DNA of 64,000 nucleotides, from NCBI GenBank assembly GCA_963847715.1, contig CAWKAZ010000021.1, forward strand, positions 24,390 to 88,389, written 5' to 3'. The translations under genes were made by a program, and so were the position numbers. Each line of letters begins with the position of its first letter. The stretch's first letter is position 1. The notes beneath the pieces were generated by a model, which made no database searches, was not told where the DNA came from, and saw only the letters and a program-made list of their open reading frames with translations. This DNA comes from Acidiflorens sp963847715. GTDB lineage: Bacteria > Acidobacteriota > Terriglobia > Terriglobales > Acidobacteriaceae. This document shows positions 32,813 to 41,970 of the stretch, one piece after another.

Positions 32813-34805
32813 AGCTCTTCTTCAATTCCTGCACTGCTCGATACGCCTGATCAAACGCGCAGTCGGTGTATGCGTATGCTCCGGCGTCGGAGTTCGCGAT
32901 GGCCAGCCGCCCGAACGGCTTGCGCGCCACCTCGCAAGGCGTCTCCGCCGCCTTCCAGCCAGAACTGGTCGAACAGCGAATTGTATTCATAGGCGTAGCC
33001 ATGCGGCCAGCGGTTGACCGTAATTTCCAGGATGTCGCGCGCCGGGTCGAATCCGCCCGGCCCTAGCATGCGCGCGAGTTGCTCGCGGATGTTGCGCTCG
33101 TAGGTTTCGAAGGTCGTCGTGTAGAGCTGGATGCGGCCAAGCTTATGCTGCTCGCGCGCCGGGCGTCCGGGCTTGCAGGCCGCCTTCATCATGTGCACCA
33201 CGATCGGCTCGTCCGGCTTTTTCGTGCATTCGTAGCCGCCGATGCTGACGGGAAGATCCAGGTTCACGCTGGTGTGGTACATGCCGGGCGCGTAGATCGC
33301 GCTCGCTCCCAACTTCTGGAACGCCGTCCAGTTACGCACCAGGACGTTGTTGTAGAGCAGCGGAACTTTCTGCGCCGAAGCCAGCGCTTCCTTCTGCGCG
33401 TCTGGCAATTCCTGCGCGATATACGGAATCACCACGTGCCAGCAGGCCAGAATGCAGTTCGCGGCGCGAACCGTCTTCAGCTTCTTCTCGGTGAAGTAAC
33501 TGACTTCCACTTCTTTCGCCGAGGCCGGATCGCCGCGGTGTTTCACCTTGACGACGGTGCTGTTCAGTCGTATGCGCATCGAACGAGGACGACTCGTCGA
33601 GCTTCGAGTAATCCGCTTTCGCCAGAACCACGTCGGTGGCGGAGGTTCCCGGAATCGCCGCCGGGATCAGTTTGCGCACCAGCAGCCGCGCGATCGTCGC
33701 GTTGCCGTCGGGAAAGTGAAAGAAGTATTTTTCCGCTTCGTCGTTGCGAATGGCGTCGCGGTTCATGCCTTTGCCCGGCGCTGGATCGAGTTTGAGACCG
33801 CTAAATCCCGGCAGTTCGAGCCCCCAGGCATCCTGTGCCGCGACCGCATCAACTGCCCACCCCGAACAGCGGGTGCGGGCATGGCCTGGATTATTTTCAC
33901 GATTTCGTCGCTCACGCCCACTGTATCCGGTCAGATATTTCGCATAGCTGATGCGTGCCAGACGCGCCTTCTTTTCGTCGGAACTAAGTCCGGGAAAATG
34001 GTCTTTGTCGTCCGTCAGCAGACGCTGGAGATCTTCCTTCGATTTTGCGGAGAGCGGAGCCTCCTTGAGGAAATCTCGCAATTCGGCTTGACTGGCCTCG
34101 TCGTTTAAGCCGCTCTCATCGCCCAGATTGCGGATGACGTTGGTGAGCAGCTTGTCGGCGCCAAAAGTTTCTTTATCGAAGAAGATTCTGCGTTTCAGGC
34201 CAAGCGAGCGGTAAAGATTCTTATTGACGTACTTGGGATAGGACGGCACATCGATACCGAGCTCTTCGATCAGAGCCTTTGCGACCGCGCTGTAGGGCGC
34301 GGGACTCTCGATCGAATACGTGCCGCCAAATCCGAGGATCGTGCGGCTGCCCGTATGGAATTCGTTGCGTTTCGCGTGCCCGCCGAAGTCGTCGTGGTTT
34401 TCGAGAATCAGGATGCGAGCATTTGCGCCTGCGGCTTTGCGGAAAAAATGCGCGGCGGCGAGCCCGCTGATGCCTCCTCCAACGATGACAAGATCGTAGG
34501 CTTCTCCGGTATCGACGGGCTTGGGAGCGTCCTCCCAAAACGCACCGTCGCGGACGCGGTGCATGGTTTCGAAAGATCCGGGATGGCTTCCGCGCAGTCC
34601 GGTTTTGCGCGGGAGGGTAGTAGCCGGCAGCGTTTTGCGGCTCCAGATCGGGAGCAGCGGCCGCCCACATCTCAGGAGGGATCATCCCAGAAACAACGCC
34701 CGCTCCCGCAGTCAGGGCGACGCCGTTGAGAAAGTCGCGGCGCGTGATCTTTGCGCCCATCCCCAGTGCTCGGTCGCGTTCTCTTGATGTGCAGTCGTCT
34801 GCCAC
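32811..34805 (-). pseudogene. Tat-exported FAD-dependent oxidoreductase (amine-oxidase/spermidine-dehydrogenase-like), frameshifted
   Basis: The N-terminus from 34805 has a twin-arginine signal (KITRRDFLNGVALTAGAGVV). After a shift near 34615 comes the FAD site YDLVIVGGGISGLAAAHFF and NHDDFGGHAKRNEF. A pair of opposite shifts surrounds 33860-33930 (VDAVAAQDAWG and FSGLKLDP are back in frame). Another near 33590 leads into STVVKVKHRGDP and ANCILACWHVVIPYI, and one near 32950 leads to GRLAIANSDAGAYAYTDCAF and the stop at 32811. Joined, this is a periplasmic oxidoreductase of about 650 residues. The substrate is not known. Confidence 0.75.
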
Positions 34806-34953
34806 AAAGGCCTCTGGCGAGGCAGTCTACCACTCCGGCGTGGCTAATGAGGCTGCGGAAACGCCCTCGGACGAGGAAAAGCGATTGCCGGGGTGAAAAA
34901 CACTCGGCTCCAATGTCCAGCCCTAAAGGGGCATCTGCAATCAAAGAAACTAC

Positions 34954-34983
34954 GGTATCGCTAAAGCGATACCCTGATACAAA
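34954..34983 (+). repeat. 30-bp hairpin element with CTGATACAAA tail (copy 2)
   Basis: Arms GGTATCGC and GCGATACC enclose TAAA and precede CTGATACAAA. Two arm pairs differ from copy 1 (4954-4983) with both sides changed, so pairing is kept. Confidence 0.65.
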
Positions 34984-35019
34984 ACTGAGTTTTCTAGAGA
35001 ACTGTGAAGGCCGCAGTGA

Positions 35020-36228
35020 CTAATGCCGGGGGCCGTCGCCTGTCGCAGCGTTGCCGCGGAGGCTGGCCATCTCGAGTCCGGACTCGGCCGTCGCCTCGAG
35101 TACTTCGTCCCAGAATGACGTATTAGGATCAGCTGCTGCCACACCGATTTGTCCGGCTGCCGGGGAGTCGTCATCGCCCACCCACGCTACGCGAAATTGT
35201 TCTTTTTTCTGCAAGCGTCCGAGAGCGATGATGTCGCCCTCGCGGAGCAATCCGTGAATACCTTCCAGCAGCGCACCGCGTCGGCTGATATTGATGGTCA
35301 TCACTCTTTGATCGAGCGGGCGGCCGCTTACGTCGGTGCCAGTCAGGAGTACGGGCAATGCGATGTCGATGCGCGCGTCGCGACGCTTGCCGAGACGCTG
35401 AGCGCGCAAGTCGCTCAGAAACTGATCCGGAGGCATCGATGATCCCTCCCGAACCAGATCCAGGAGCGGGTCGGCCGATTCAGCATCTGGCTCCAGATCG
35501 GTCACCACGGAAGTCGACGCATGTGCGCCCGCCTTTTGGTCCTCTTTCCGTCCGACAAGGATTTTCGGAACTTCGCGATTGCTCGTCAGGCGACCGATCA
35601 ATTCTTCGACTTTCGCTCGCCGCTCCTGCGCGGGAGCCCCTGTGAACTCGACCCCCATGCCGTTTTGAGCAAGGGAAACGCGCACGATGCCGTCGAGCAA
35701 GCATTCACCCTCCATTGCCCGAATGCTGAGCAGGACTGGCGTGCCTACTGGAAATTGCGCGGCCGCTTCCAGATAACACGCACCCGGGCTAATGTCGGTC
35801 AGGCGCCAGCGTCTGGAACGGGCTGGCTTTACATCTTCGGTGGAAGGGTGATCGACGATCTTCGGTGGTGCGGCTGGGGGCTCTTCGATCTTCCAGTCCG
35901 AGGGCGCGTACTCGATCCCCCAGAAATTACCGGGAGCGTCGAGTTCCAATCCGACCAGCCAAGTTGGCGGATCACCACCCAGCGGTACGACTTCCGCGAC
36001 GCGAGCCGTGGTGTAACGCTTGGCCGCAACGATGTCGAGTCGGACCTTTACGCCCTGCGTAAACTCGCGCGGAGCAATCAGCCCGCATCCATGCGCATTG
36101 ACCAGCGTGGTGTTGCACTGCGCGGAAACCGGGGGCTCGGAACCGATGGTGGTGACCTGCACCGGAATCTCGAGCGGTAGCCGCGTGCTCCGTCGAATGG
36201 CGTGCTGGTTGTTTTCCGAAGATCCCAT
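35020..36228 (-). CDS. Protein with three PilZ-like domains
   Basis: This 402-residue protein lacks a signal peptide. The N-terminal domain (RRSTRLPLEIPVQV, NAHGCGLIAPREF) and the C-terminal domain (RRDARIDIALPVLLTG, TINISRRGALLEG) have the RxxxR and (D/N)xSxxG-type elements of PilZ cyclic-di-GMP receptors, the latter as NISRRG. A middle domain (RRWRLTDISPGACYLEAAAQFPVG) is also PilZ-like. The first domain has NAHGCG in place of DxSxxG, so it may not bind the nucleotide. Its target is unknown. Confidence 0.82.
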   Translation of the reverse strand: MGSSENNQHAIRRSTRLPLEIPVQVTTIGSEPPVSAQCNTTLVNAHGCGLIAPREFTQGVKVRLDIVAAKRYTTARVAEVVPLGGDPPTWLVGLELDAPGNFWGIEYAPSDWKIEEPPAAPPKIVDHPSTEDVKPARSRRWRLTDISPGACYLEAAAQFPVGTPVLLSIRAMEGECLLDGIVRVSLAQNGMGVEFTGAPAQERRAKVEELIGRLTSNREVPKILVGRKEDQKAGAHASTSVVTDLEPDAESADPLLDLVREGSSMPPDQFLSDLRAQRLGKRRDARIDIALPVLLTGTDVSGRPLDQRVMTINISRRGALLEGIHGLLREGDIIALGRLQKKEQFRVAWVGDDDSPAAGQIGVAAADPNTSFWDEVLEATAESGLEMASLRGNAATGDGPRH

Positions 36229-36432
36229 AGAAAGTCAGTCGGCTGAAAGTTCCGCGACCCGAAAATTGAGCTCTACCGGTAGTGGCGAAGATCGGCCACA
36301 CTTCTCCAAGACCATGCTAGATCATGGTGAAACGGCGGGGCACGGAATTTCGCGCCCCCGTTTCCAGTTCGACACTAGCGTTGTTTTTTTAGCAGCGCCG
36401 GGCGGGAACTGCCGATCTCGGAACGGGCCGGG

Positions 36433-36657
36433 CTATCCGGCTTTGATCGCGGTGTCTGGAGCCTGGAAGGCAACCTTGTTGTGCGAACCGTCGCAGAAAG
36501 GCCGATTCGCGGACGCGCCGCAGCGGCAGAGGGAAAACGCAGTCTTGCCGGTGAGATCGTATTTGTTGCCGTCAGCGTCCTGCATTTCAACCACGCTGTT
36601 CGGATCGTCAATGCGCAAAGGACCGTTCTTGCGCACTGTAATTGTGACTTGTGCCAT
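36433..36657 (-). CDS. CDGSH-type iron-sulfur protein
   Basis: The ATG at 36657 has GGAGG upstream on the minus strand and gives 74 residues. The 2Fe-2S motif CRCGASANRPFCDGSH has the three Cys and one His ligands of the mitoNEET family. Short bacterial members carry one such cluster and are thought to act in redox or iron handling. There is a single CDGSH motif here. It has no operon partner. Confidence 0.9.
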   Translation of the reverse strand: MAQVTITVRKNGPLRIDDPNSVVEMQDADGNKYDLTGKTAFSLCRCGASANRPFCDGSHNKVAFQAPDTAIKAG

Positions 36658-36720
36658 GCAACCTCCGGTGGAATGAATAGCTTTCAAATTATCGTAGAAC
36701 GGGAAAAGGCGCTAGTGGGG

Positions 36721-36878
36721 CAGCTGTCAGCTATCAGTTCTCAGTTGTCAGTTGTCAGTTCTCAGAAAAAAACAACGCCATGGAGGCTAACCACCACACA
36801 TCTTGACTACATCGCCGTTTTCAATCCACCTCGTCAGCCACTGAGAACTGAGAACTGACAACTGACAACTGACAACTC
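36721..36878. repeat. Inverted heptamer arrays (CAGTTNT type), about 75-bp spacer
   Basis: The left array (36721-36765) repeats CAGTTCT/CAGTTGT; the right array (36841-36877) repeats the complement (ACTGACA/ACTGAGA). Between them is unrelated sequence. It lies in the gap before the YdcF-like gene. Confidence 0.7.
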
Positions 36879-36885
36879 GTCCTCG

Positions 36886-37458
36886 CTACCGCCAGCGATC
36901 CACCATCTCAAACCACACCATCTTGAGCCACTCGTCGAAAGTAGTCTTCGCCCATTCGCGGTTCGTCCACCAGGCTTCTCCGAATTGCGCGGGATTGCGC
37001 GCTGCCGCGACACTAAACTCATATTGCGGAAGGCGGTGGCGGAAGATTATCAACGAGCGGCGCGTGTGGAATTCCGACGTGACGATCAATACGCGATGCG
37101 CACCCAACGAATTGAGGCAACGTGCGGCATCGTCGGCCTCGGCGATCGTCGAAAAGCCCTCGATCGGACAGACCGCAACGCGGCTTGCTTCCGGAAGCCC
37201 GTTCAGATAGTGCTGGGCAATCTCAACCAATTGCTGATCGTAGATGCGGTCTCGCGTTTCAACATCGAGGAAGACTCGCGCCGCCATGCCTTGGCGCAAC
37301 AACTCCAGGGCGCGGGCCGGACGTACTTTGGTCTCGCCCGCCAGAACAACGATGGCGTCTGATTTCTCGGGCGCATCCACCACCAGAAGACGAGCTGCCT
37401 GGGTCGCGAACACAATTGCCACGAGGAACAGCAGAACCAGCAGTCTAGGAAATTTCAT
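36886..37458 (-). CDS. YdcF/ElyC-like DUF218 membrane-anchored protein
   Basis: The ATG at 37458 gives 190 residues; a GTG three codons earlier is possible. One N-terminal membrane helix (LLVLLFLVAIVFATQAARLL) anchors a DUF218 domain: SDAIVVLAGETKVRPARALELL, STIAEADDAARCL, RVLIVTSEFHTRRSLIIF. Related proteins (ElyC, SanA) affect envelope or lipid-carrier metabolism, but the reaction is not established. It is divergent from the nucleotide-sugar dehydrogenase. Confidence 0.8.
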   Translation of the reverse strand: MKFPRLLVLLFLVAIVFATQAARLLVVDAPEKSDAIVVLAGETKVRPARALELLRQGMAARVFLDVETRDRIYDQQLVEIAQHYLNGLPEASRVAVCPIEGFSTIAEADDAARCLNSLGAHRVLIVTSEFHTRRSLIIFRHRLPQYEFSVAAARNPAQFGEAWWTNREWAKTTFDEWLKMVWFEMVDRWR

Positions 37459-37647
37459 GCGAGGCACGTGTCACTACAGATTGAATGTTACTAAGGAAAC
37501 CTGTCAGCGGGCGAATTCGATTACGGCAGTAATCAAGATGGGAATCGCCCAGTAACACTCGCATGACAATTGCGCGAAATTCGCGCGACGACCGCAGTTT
37601 TCCGGAACGTCCGCACAATCAGCAATGCTAGAATCGATGCTTACATT

Positions 37648-39006
37648 ATGGACACTCAACTCACCGCTTCTTCCCTTTTTACGGACCTCAAGAGCCGCAT
37701 CGGAGCACGCCAGGCAAAAGTTGGAATCATCGGCCTGGGCTATGTCGGCTTGCCGCTGGCGTTACTTTACAGCGAGCAGAAGTTTGCGGTCACTGGCTTC
37801 GATATTGATCAGCGCAAGATCGATACCCTGGCCAACGGAGGAACTTACATTTTCCGTATCACGCCGGAGGAAATTGCCGCCGCCAAGAAGAACGGCTTCA
37901 AGGCTACGGCCAACTACGCACAGATCAGCGAGATGGACGCAATCATCATCTGCGTTCCTACGCCGCTCAACGAATATCACGAGCCCGATCTTAGCTACAT
38001 CACCGACACCGCGTCGGCCGTCGCTCCCCATTTGCGCGCGGGGCAGATCGTCATCCTTGAAAGCACGACGTATCCCGGAACCACCGAAGAAGTGATGGTT
38101 CCGATTCTTGAAAAAGGGAACAAGGCCGGCCTGACCGCTTCCCGCAAAGGCACAGCTGGGGATAACGAATTCTGGGTCGCCTTCTCGCCTGAGCGCGAAG
38201 ATCCCGGCAATACGCAAGTGGCTCGCCACGACATTCCGAAGGTGATTGGCGGACTCGATCCGCAGGCCAGCGACATCGCGGCCGCTCTGTATGGTTCCAT
38301 CTTCCGCCGTACGGTTCCGGTCTCATCGCCGGCCGCCGCGGAAATGACCAAGCTTCTCGAGAACATCTACCGCTGCGTCAACATCGCTCTGGTGAATGAA
38401 CTGAAGATGCTCTGTCTGCGGATGGACCTCAATATCTGGGAGATCATCGACGCTGCCGCCACCAAGCCATTCGGCTTCCATCCGTTCTATCCCGGCCCCG
38501 GTCTCGGCGGTCACTGCATCCCAGTCGATCCGTTCTATCTTTCGTGGAAGGCGAAGGAGTTCGATTTCCGCACCAAATTTATCGAATTGGCCGGCGAAGT
38601 GAACGTGGCCATGCCTTACAACGTCATTGCCGCGACCATCAGCGCACTTAACCGGCACAAGAAATCAATCAACGGATCGAAAGTTCTGGTGCTGGGCGTC
38701 GCTTACAAGAAAGACATCGACGACCTGCGCGAGTCGCCGGCTCTCACCATCATCGAACTGCTGCAAAAAGAAGGCGCCGTGGTCAGCTATAACGACCCCT
38801 ACTTCCCGTTCGTCGGCCGCGGACGCAAGTACGATCTCCAGATGAAGTGCACGCCGCTGGAGAATCTCGGCCAATACGACTGCGTGCTCATCGTTACTGA
38901 CCACACTGACTACGACTACAAGAAGATCGTCAGCGAGGCAAAGTTGGTGGTCGACTCTCGGAATGCAACCCGCGGCATCAAGAGCGATAAAATCGTGCCC
39001 TGCTAA
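37648..39006 (+). CDS. Nucleotide-sugar dehydrogenase (UDP-GlcNAc/UDP-ManNAc 6-dehydrogenase type)
   Basis: The ATG at 37648 gives 452 residues; an upstream in-frame extension to 37570 lacks any conserved residues. The NAD site is KVGIIGLGYVGLPLALLYS and the catalytic Cys at about residue 290 is in PGLGGHCIPVDPFYLSWK. Other family marks are VCVPTPLNEYHEPDLSY, SPEREDPGN and LGVAYKKDIDDLRESPA. The enzyme oxidises the 6-OH of a UDP-sugar to a uronic acid using two NAD+. The sequence is closer to WbpA/TviB than to UDP-glucose dehydrogenase. It feeds surface polysaccharide synthesis. Confidence 0.9.
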   Translation: MDTQLTASSLFTDLKSRIGARQAKVGIIGLGYVGLPLALLYSEQKFAVTGFDIDQRKIDTLANGGTYIFRITPEEIAAAKKNGFKATANYAQISEMDAIIICVPTPLNEYHEPDLSYITDTASAVAPHLRAGQIVILESTTYPGTTEEVMVPILEKGNKAGLTASRKGTAGDNEFWVAFSPEREDPGNTQVARHDIPKVIGGLDPQASDIAAALYGSIFRRTVPVSSPAAAEMTKLLENIYRCVNIALVNELKMLCLRMDLNIWEIIDAAATKPFGFHPFYPGPGLGGHCIPVDPFYLSWKAKEFDFRTKFIELAGEVNVAMPYNVIAATISALNRHKKSINGSKVLVLGVAYKKDIDDLRESPALTIIELLQKEGAVVSYNDPYFPFVGRGRKYDLQMKCTPLENLGQYDCVLIVTDHTDYDYKKIVSEAKLVVDSRNATRGIKSDKIVPC

Positions 39007-39007
39007 G

Positions 39008-39160
39008 CAGTAGCCAGTATTCAGTAGCCAGTACCCGGCAAGCGGCGGTCGACACGGAAACTTCGGCGGGCGCGTATTCTGACAAGCGCAGACAGAAAAA
39101 GGGCACCCGCACTCTAAAACACCATCACTGAGTGCTCGATGCTGAGTACTGAATACTAGC
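39008..39160. repeat. Inverted heptamer arrays (AGTAGCC/AGTATTC type)
   Basis: The left array at 39008-39034 has AGTAGCC, AGTATTC, AGTAGCC units; the right at 39127-39160 has the complementary ACTGAGT/ACTGAAT pattern. It fills most of the gap between the dehydrogenase and glgC. Confidence 0.6.
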
Positions 39161-39243
39161 GTTGTGCTAGTATTTCGCGTTGGCCCGGGGCAGCGTCCGC
39201 GTGGCATGCTGCATCCATAGTGTGTGCCGATGACGGTGTGCCA

Positions 39244-40494
39244 ATGAAAGATACTCTCGGAATCCTGCTGGCCGGGGGCGCCGGCGAGCGCCTGTATCCG
39301 CTCACCCGCGATCGCGCCAAGCCAGCCGTCACCTTCGGCGGCATTTACCGCATCATCGACATCACCCTCTCCAACTGCGTCAACTCCGGACTGCGGCGTG
39401 TTTTTATCCTCACGCAATACAAGGCGCTCTCGCTCAATCGCCAGATCCGCGAAGGATGGAACATTTTTGGCCGCGAAATCGGTGAGTTCATCGAGATCCT
39501 GCCTCCCATGAAGCGGGTCAGCGAGAACTGGTACATGGGGACGGCAGATGCGGTCTACCAGAACATCTATTCCATCGGCTCCGAGCAGCCGAAGTACGTG
39601 ATCATCCTCTCAGGCGATCACATCTACAAGATGAACTACGAGCGCATGCTCAAGCAACATGTGGATGCGAGCGCCGACGTCACCGTAGCTACTCTGACCA
39701 CCGACCCCGCAGAGTGCCGCCACTTCGGAGTGGTCGACATTGACCGCGAGCATCGCATCACCAATTTCCTAGAGAAGCCGAAGGAAACCGAGTTGCGGTC
39801 GCCCTATGATCCAACCAAGATTTCGGCGTCGATGGGCATTTATATTTTCAATACCGATGTCCTGATTCCGGTATTGCTAAAAGACGCGGAAGACCCGAAC
39901 TCCAGCCACGATTTCGGCAAGAATATTCTGCCGAAGATGCTGGGGGACTATCGCGTCTTCGCCTTCAATTTTGTCGACGAGAACAAGAAAGAAGCACTCT
40001 ACTGGCGCGATGTAGGCACGCTGGAAGCGTATTACGAAGCCAATATGGATCTGGTTTCAGTCTCGCCGGTATTCAATCTTTATGATGAAGCCTGGCCGAT
40101 CCGTACACACCAGCGCCAGTATCCGCCGGCAAAGTTCGTATTTGCTGAGAGCGGACGCATGGGGCACGCCATCGACTCGCTGGTTTCCTCCGGTTGCATC
40201 ATTTCTGGCGGCGTAGTCCAGAACTGTGTGCTCTCCCCGGATGTGCGTGTCAATTCCTATTGCGAAATCGAGAGCAGCATTCTGTTTTCTCACGTGAACG
40301 TCGGCCGCAGCTGCCGCATCCGCAAAGCCATCATCGACCGCGATGTTCACATTCCTGAAGGCACCACTATCGGATACGACGCCGACGCTGACCGCGAACG
40401 ATACTTCGTTACCGAGTCCGGCATCACGGTCGTGACCAGAGACTATTCGCTGTTTGAAAATCCGGTAACGGTGGATTACTTCACGAGCGAGTAG
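39244..40494 (+). CDS. glgC: Glucose-1-phosphate adenylyltransferase
   Basis: The ATG at 39244 (MKDTLGILLAGGAGERLYPL) gives 416 residues, normal for GlgC, which makes ADP-glucose from ATP and glucose-1-phosphate for glycogen or trehalose. Catalytic-domain marks are GAGERLYPLTRDRAKPAV, FGGIYRIIDITLSNC, ILSGDHIYKMNY and FLEKPKETE. The left-handed beta-helix (VVQNCVLSPDVRVNSYCEIE) is present. The usual allosteric effectors are triose or hexose phosphates; nothing here shows which. GlgA and GlgB are not adjacent. Confidence 0.95.
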   Translation: MKDTLGILLAGGAGERLYPLTRDRAKPAVTFGGIYRIIDITLSNCVNSGLRRVFILTQYKALSLNRQIREGWNIFGREIGEFIEILPPMKRVSENWYMGTADAVYQNIYSIGSEQPKYVIILSGDHIYKMNYERMLKQHVDASADVTVATLTTDPAECRHFGVVDIDREHRITNFLEKPKETELRSPYDPTKISASMGIYIFNTDVLIPVLLKDAEDPNSSHDFGKNILPKMLGDYRVFAFNFVDENKKEALYWRDVGTLEAYYEANMDLVSVSPVFNLYDEAWPIRTHQRQYPPAKFVFAESGRMGHAIDSLVSSGCIISGGVVQNCVLSPDVRVNSYCEIESSILFSHVNVGRSCRIRKAIIDRDVHIPEGTTIGYDADADRERYFVTESGITVVTRDYSLFENPVTVDYFTSE

Positions 40495-40500
40495 GAACCA

Positions 40501-40563
40501 GGTCTCAGGTCTCAGGTCTCAGGAAAACCACAAATCTGATCTGACTGGGAACTGAGAACTGTC
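40501..40563. repeat. Heptamer arrays of two unit types (AGGTCTC and CTGAGAA)
   Basis: GGTCTCA is repeated three times at 40501-40521. A short ACTGGGA/ACTGAGA array lies at 40544-40560. The two units differ, so it is a mixed locus. Confidence 0.6.
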
Positions 40564-40585
40564 TTCAGATACACTTCTCTACTCT

Positions 40586-41239
40586 ATGTCCCTCAGCCTT
40601 CGCCGCCTTTTTAAGAAAGAAAAGCAGGAGCGCCGCATACTGCGGCAGATCGAACGCTCCGGCGATGAACTGCAGCCCGAATATCATCGGCCTACCCCAG
40701 AGTGCCCTCATCCCGAGCGCTGGCGCATGTTCGATTCCATGACCGCCGAGGCGGAGGTGCTCGAGTTCCTACGCACGATCGTCACCACGATCAAGCCGGA
40801 ACTGGTGGTGGAAACCGGAACCTTCAGCGGCATCAGCACGCTCTGGATCGCCGAGGGTCTGAAGGCAAATGGCCGCGGGCGCGTCATCACCTGCGAATTC
40901 GATTACGAGATTTACGAAAACGCGAAAGCGCGAGTCCAGGCGTCTGGCCTGCATGAGTGGATCGAACTACGCAATGAATCCAGTCTCGAAATGAAAGTCG
41001 AGGGCACGATCGATCTATTCTTCAGCGACAGCGACATGCCTATCCGCGAGCAGGAGATTCGCCGTTTTCTGCCGCAGATCAACCCCTACGGTCTCATCCT
41101 GATGCACGACGCTAGTTCCCACCTGAAGATCGTCCGCGACGCAGCCTTGAAGCTCGAACAGGACGGCCTGATCTCCGCTGTGTTGTTGCCGACCCCTCGC
41201 GGACTGGTCGTGGCACAAAAGCGAGAAGGAAGAAACTAA
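40586..41239 (+). CDS. SAM-dependent methyltransferase-fold protein
   Basis: This 217-residue protein has a Lys/Arg-rich first 35 residues (LRRLFKKEKQERRILRQI). The SAM-binding region is ELVVETGTFSGISTLWIAEGL, followed by RVITCEFDYEIYENAKARV and TIDLFFSDSDMPIREQEI. The pattern is that of class I O-methyltransferases acting on sugars or small molecules. It shares the VETGT motif with the protein at 12077 but little else. Its place after glgC suggests glycan modification; this is inference. Confidence 0.75.
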   Translation: MSLSLRRLFKKEKQERRILRQIERSGDELQPEYHRPTPECPHPERWRMFDSMTAEAEVLEFLRTIVTTIKPELVVETGTFSGISTLWIAEGLKANGRGRVITCEFDYEIYENAKARVQASGLHEWIELRNESSLEMKVEGTIDLFFSDSDMPIREQEIRRFLPQINPYGLILMHDASSHLKIVRDAALKLEQDGLISAVLLPTPRGLVVAQKREGRN

Positions 41240-41278
41240 TTTGCTTCAGGTTGGATTTTGTACCGGCCTCGGACACCG

Positions 41279-41899
41279 CTAGCGCTTCACCAGATCGTCC
41301 GACAGCAGATGCGCCTTCTCGGCCAGCGTGTTGGCCCTTCGCAAGTCTCCCTCCTTGAGCGCCAGCCGGGCTTGGTCAAGGTAATTGCGTATCTGTCCCA
41401 CCGTTTCCTGCCGCCTGCCATCCAGCGTGCGCCCAGACAGCATTTGAAGTTCATCGTCGGCTGCTCCTAGCAATCGTTCCACGTTCTGGCGCTCGCTGGC
41501 AGCTTCCGCCGGAGGCAAGCCGGGAGCTATCTGCCCGGCGGGTTCGCTCGCTCCGCCTTGGCGAACCACTACTTTCCGCGGTCCATCCCCGGGCGGGGGC
41601 GCGGCATGCTTGTGGCGCTTCGGGCTCCTGGTGGCTGTACTCGTTGCGGCTTTAGGGCTCGAAGTGGCGTCCGCAGCATGGGAGGTGGAATCGCGACTGG
41701 AATCAGCCCCACCCGCCGGCGCGCTTTTGTCAGGAGCGGGTGGAGAACCGTTTGCGGGCTTCTCTGCCGCTGGCTGTGGTTGTGCTGGCGCTGGTGTGGC
41801 AGGATTTGAGGGATCCTGTGCGTCCTGCTGTTGACGAACCATTCCCGCAGCCGGGGAAGTCAGCCAAAGCGCGATCGCAAGTCCACACGCAAGACGCAT
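41279..41899 (-). CDS. Secreted Ala/Pro-rich protein with C-terminal helical domain
   Basis: The ATG at 41899 begins a signal peptide (RLACGLAIALWLTSPAAG) and gives 206 residues; a longer frame to 42067 has no ribosome-binding site or signal at its start. Residues 25-130 are low in complexity (Ala, Pro, Ser, Lys). The C-terminal 80 residues (RQNVERLLGAADDELQML, IRNYLDQARLALKEGDLRRA) form a helical hairpin like a TPR or adapter. I do not know the family. It is divergent from the VWFA gene with a 71-bp gap. Confidence 0.65.
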   Translation of the reverse strand: MRLACGLAIALWLTSPAAGMVRQQQDAQDPSNPATPAPAQPQPAAEKPANGSPPAPDKSAPAGGADSSRDSTSHAADATSSPKAATSTATRSPKRHKHAAPPPGDGPRKVVVRQGGASEPAGQIAPGLPPAEAASERQNVERLLGAADDELQMLSGRTLDGRRQETVGQIRNYLDQARLALKEGDLRRANTLAEKAHLLSDDLVKR

Positions 41900-41970
41900 A
41901 ATAGAACCAACTGGATTGTTTCCCAGCAGTGCGAAGAACGCAAGAGCTGCTAAGCTGTCGAGGACGCCAG

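Noticed and set aside
36721..36878. Possible CRISPR-like array.
   Set aside because: Units are 7 bp without spacers and are inverted across the locus; no cas genes are present.
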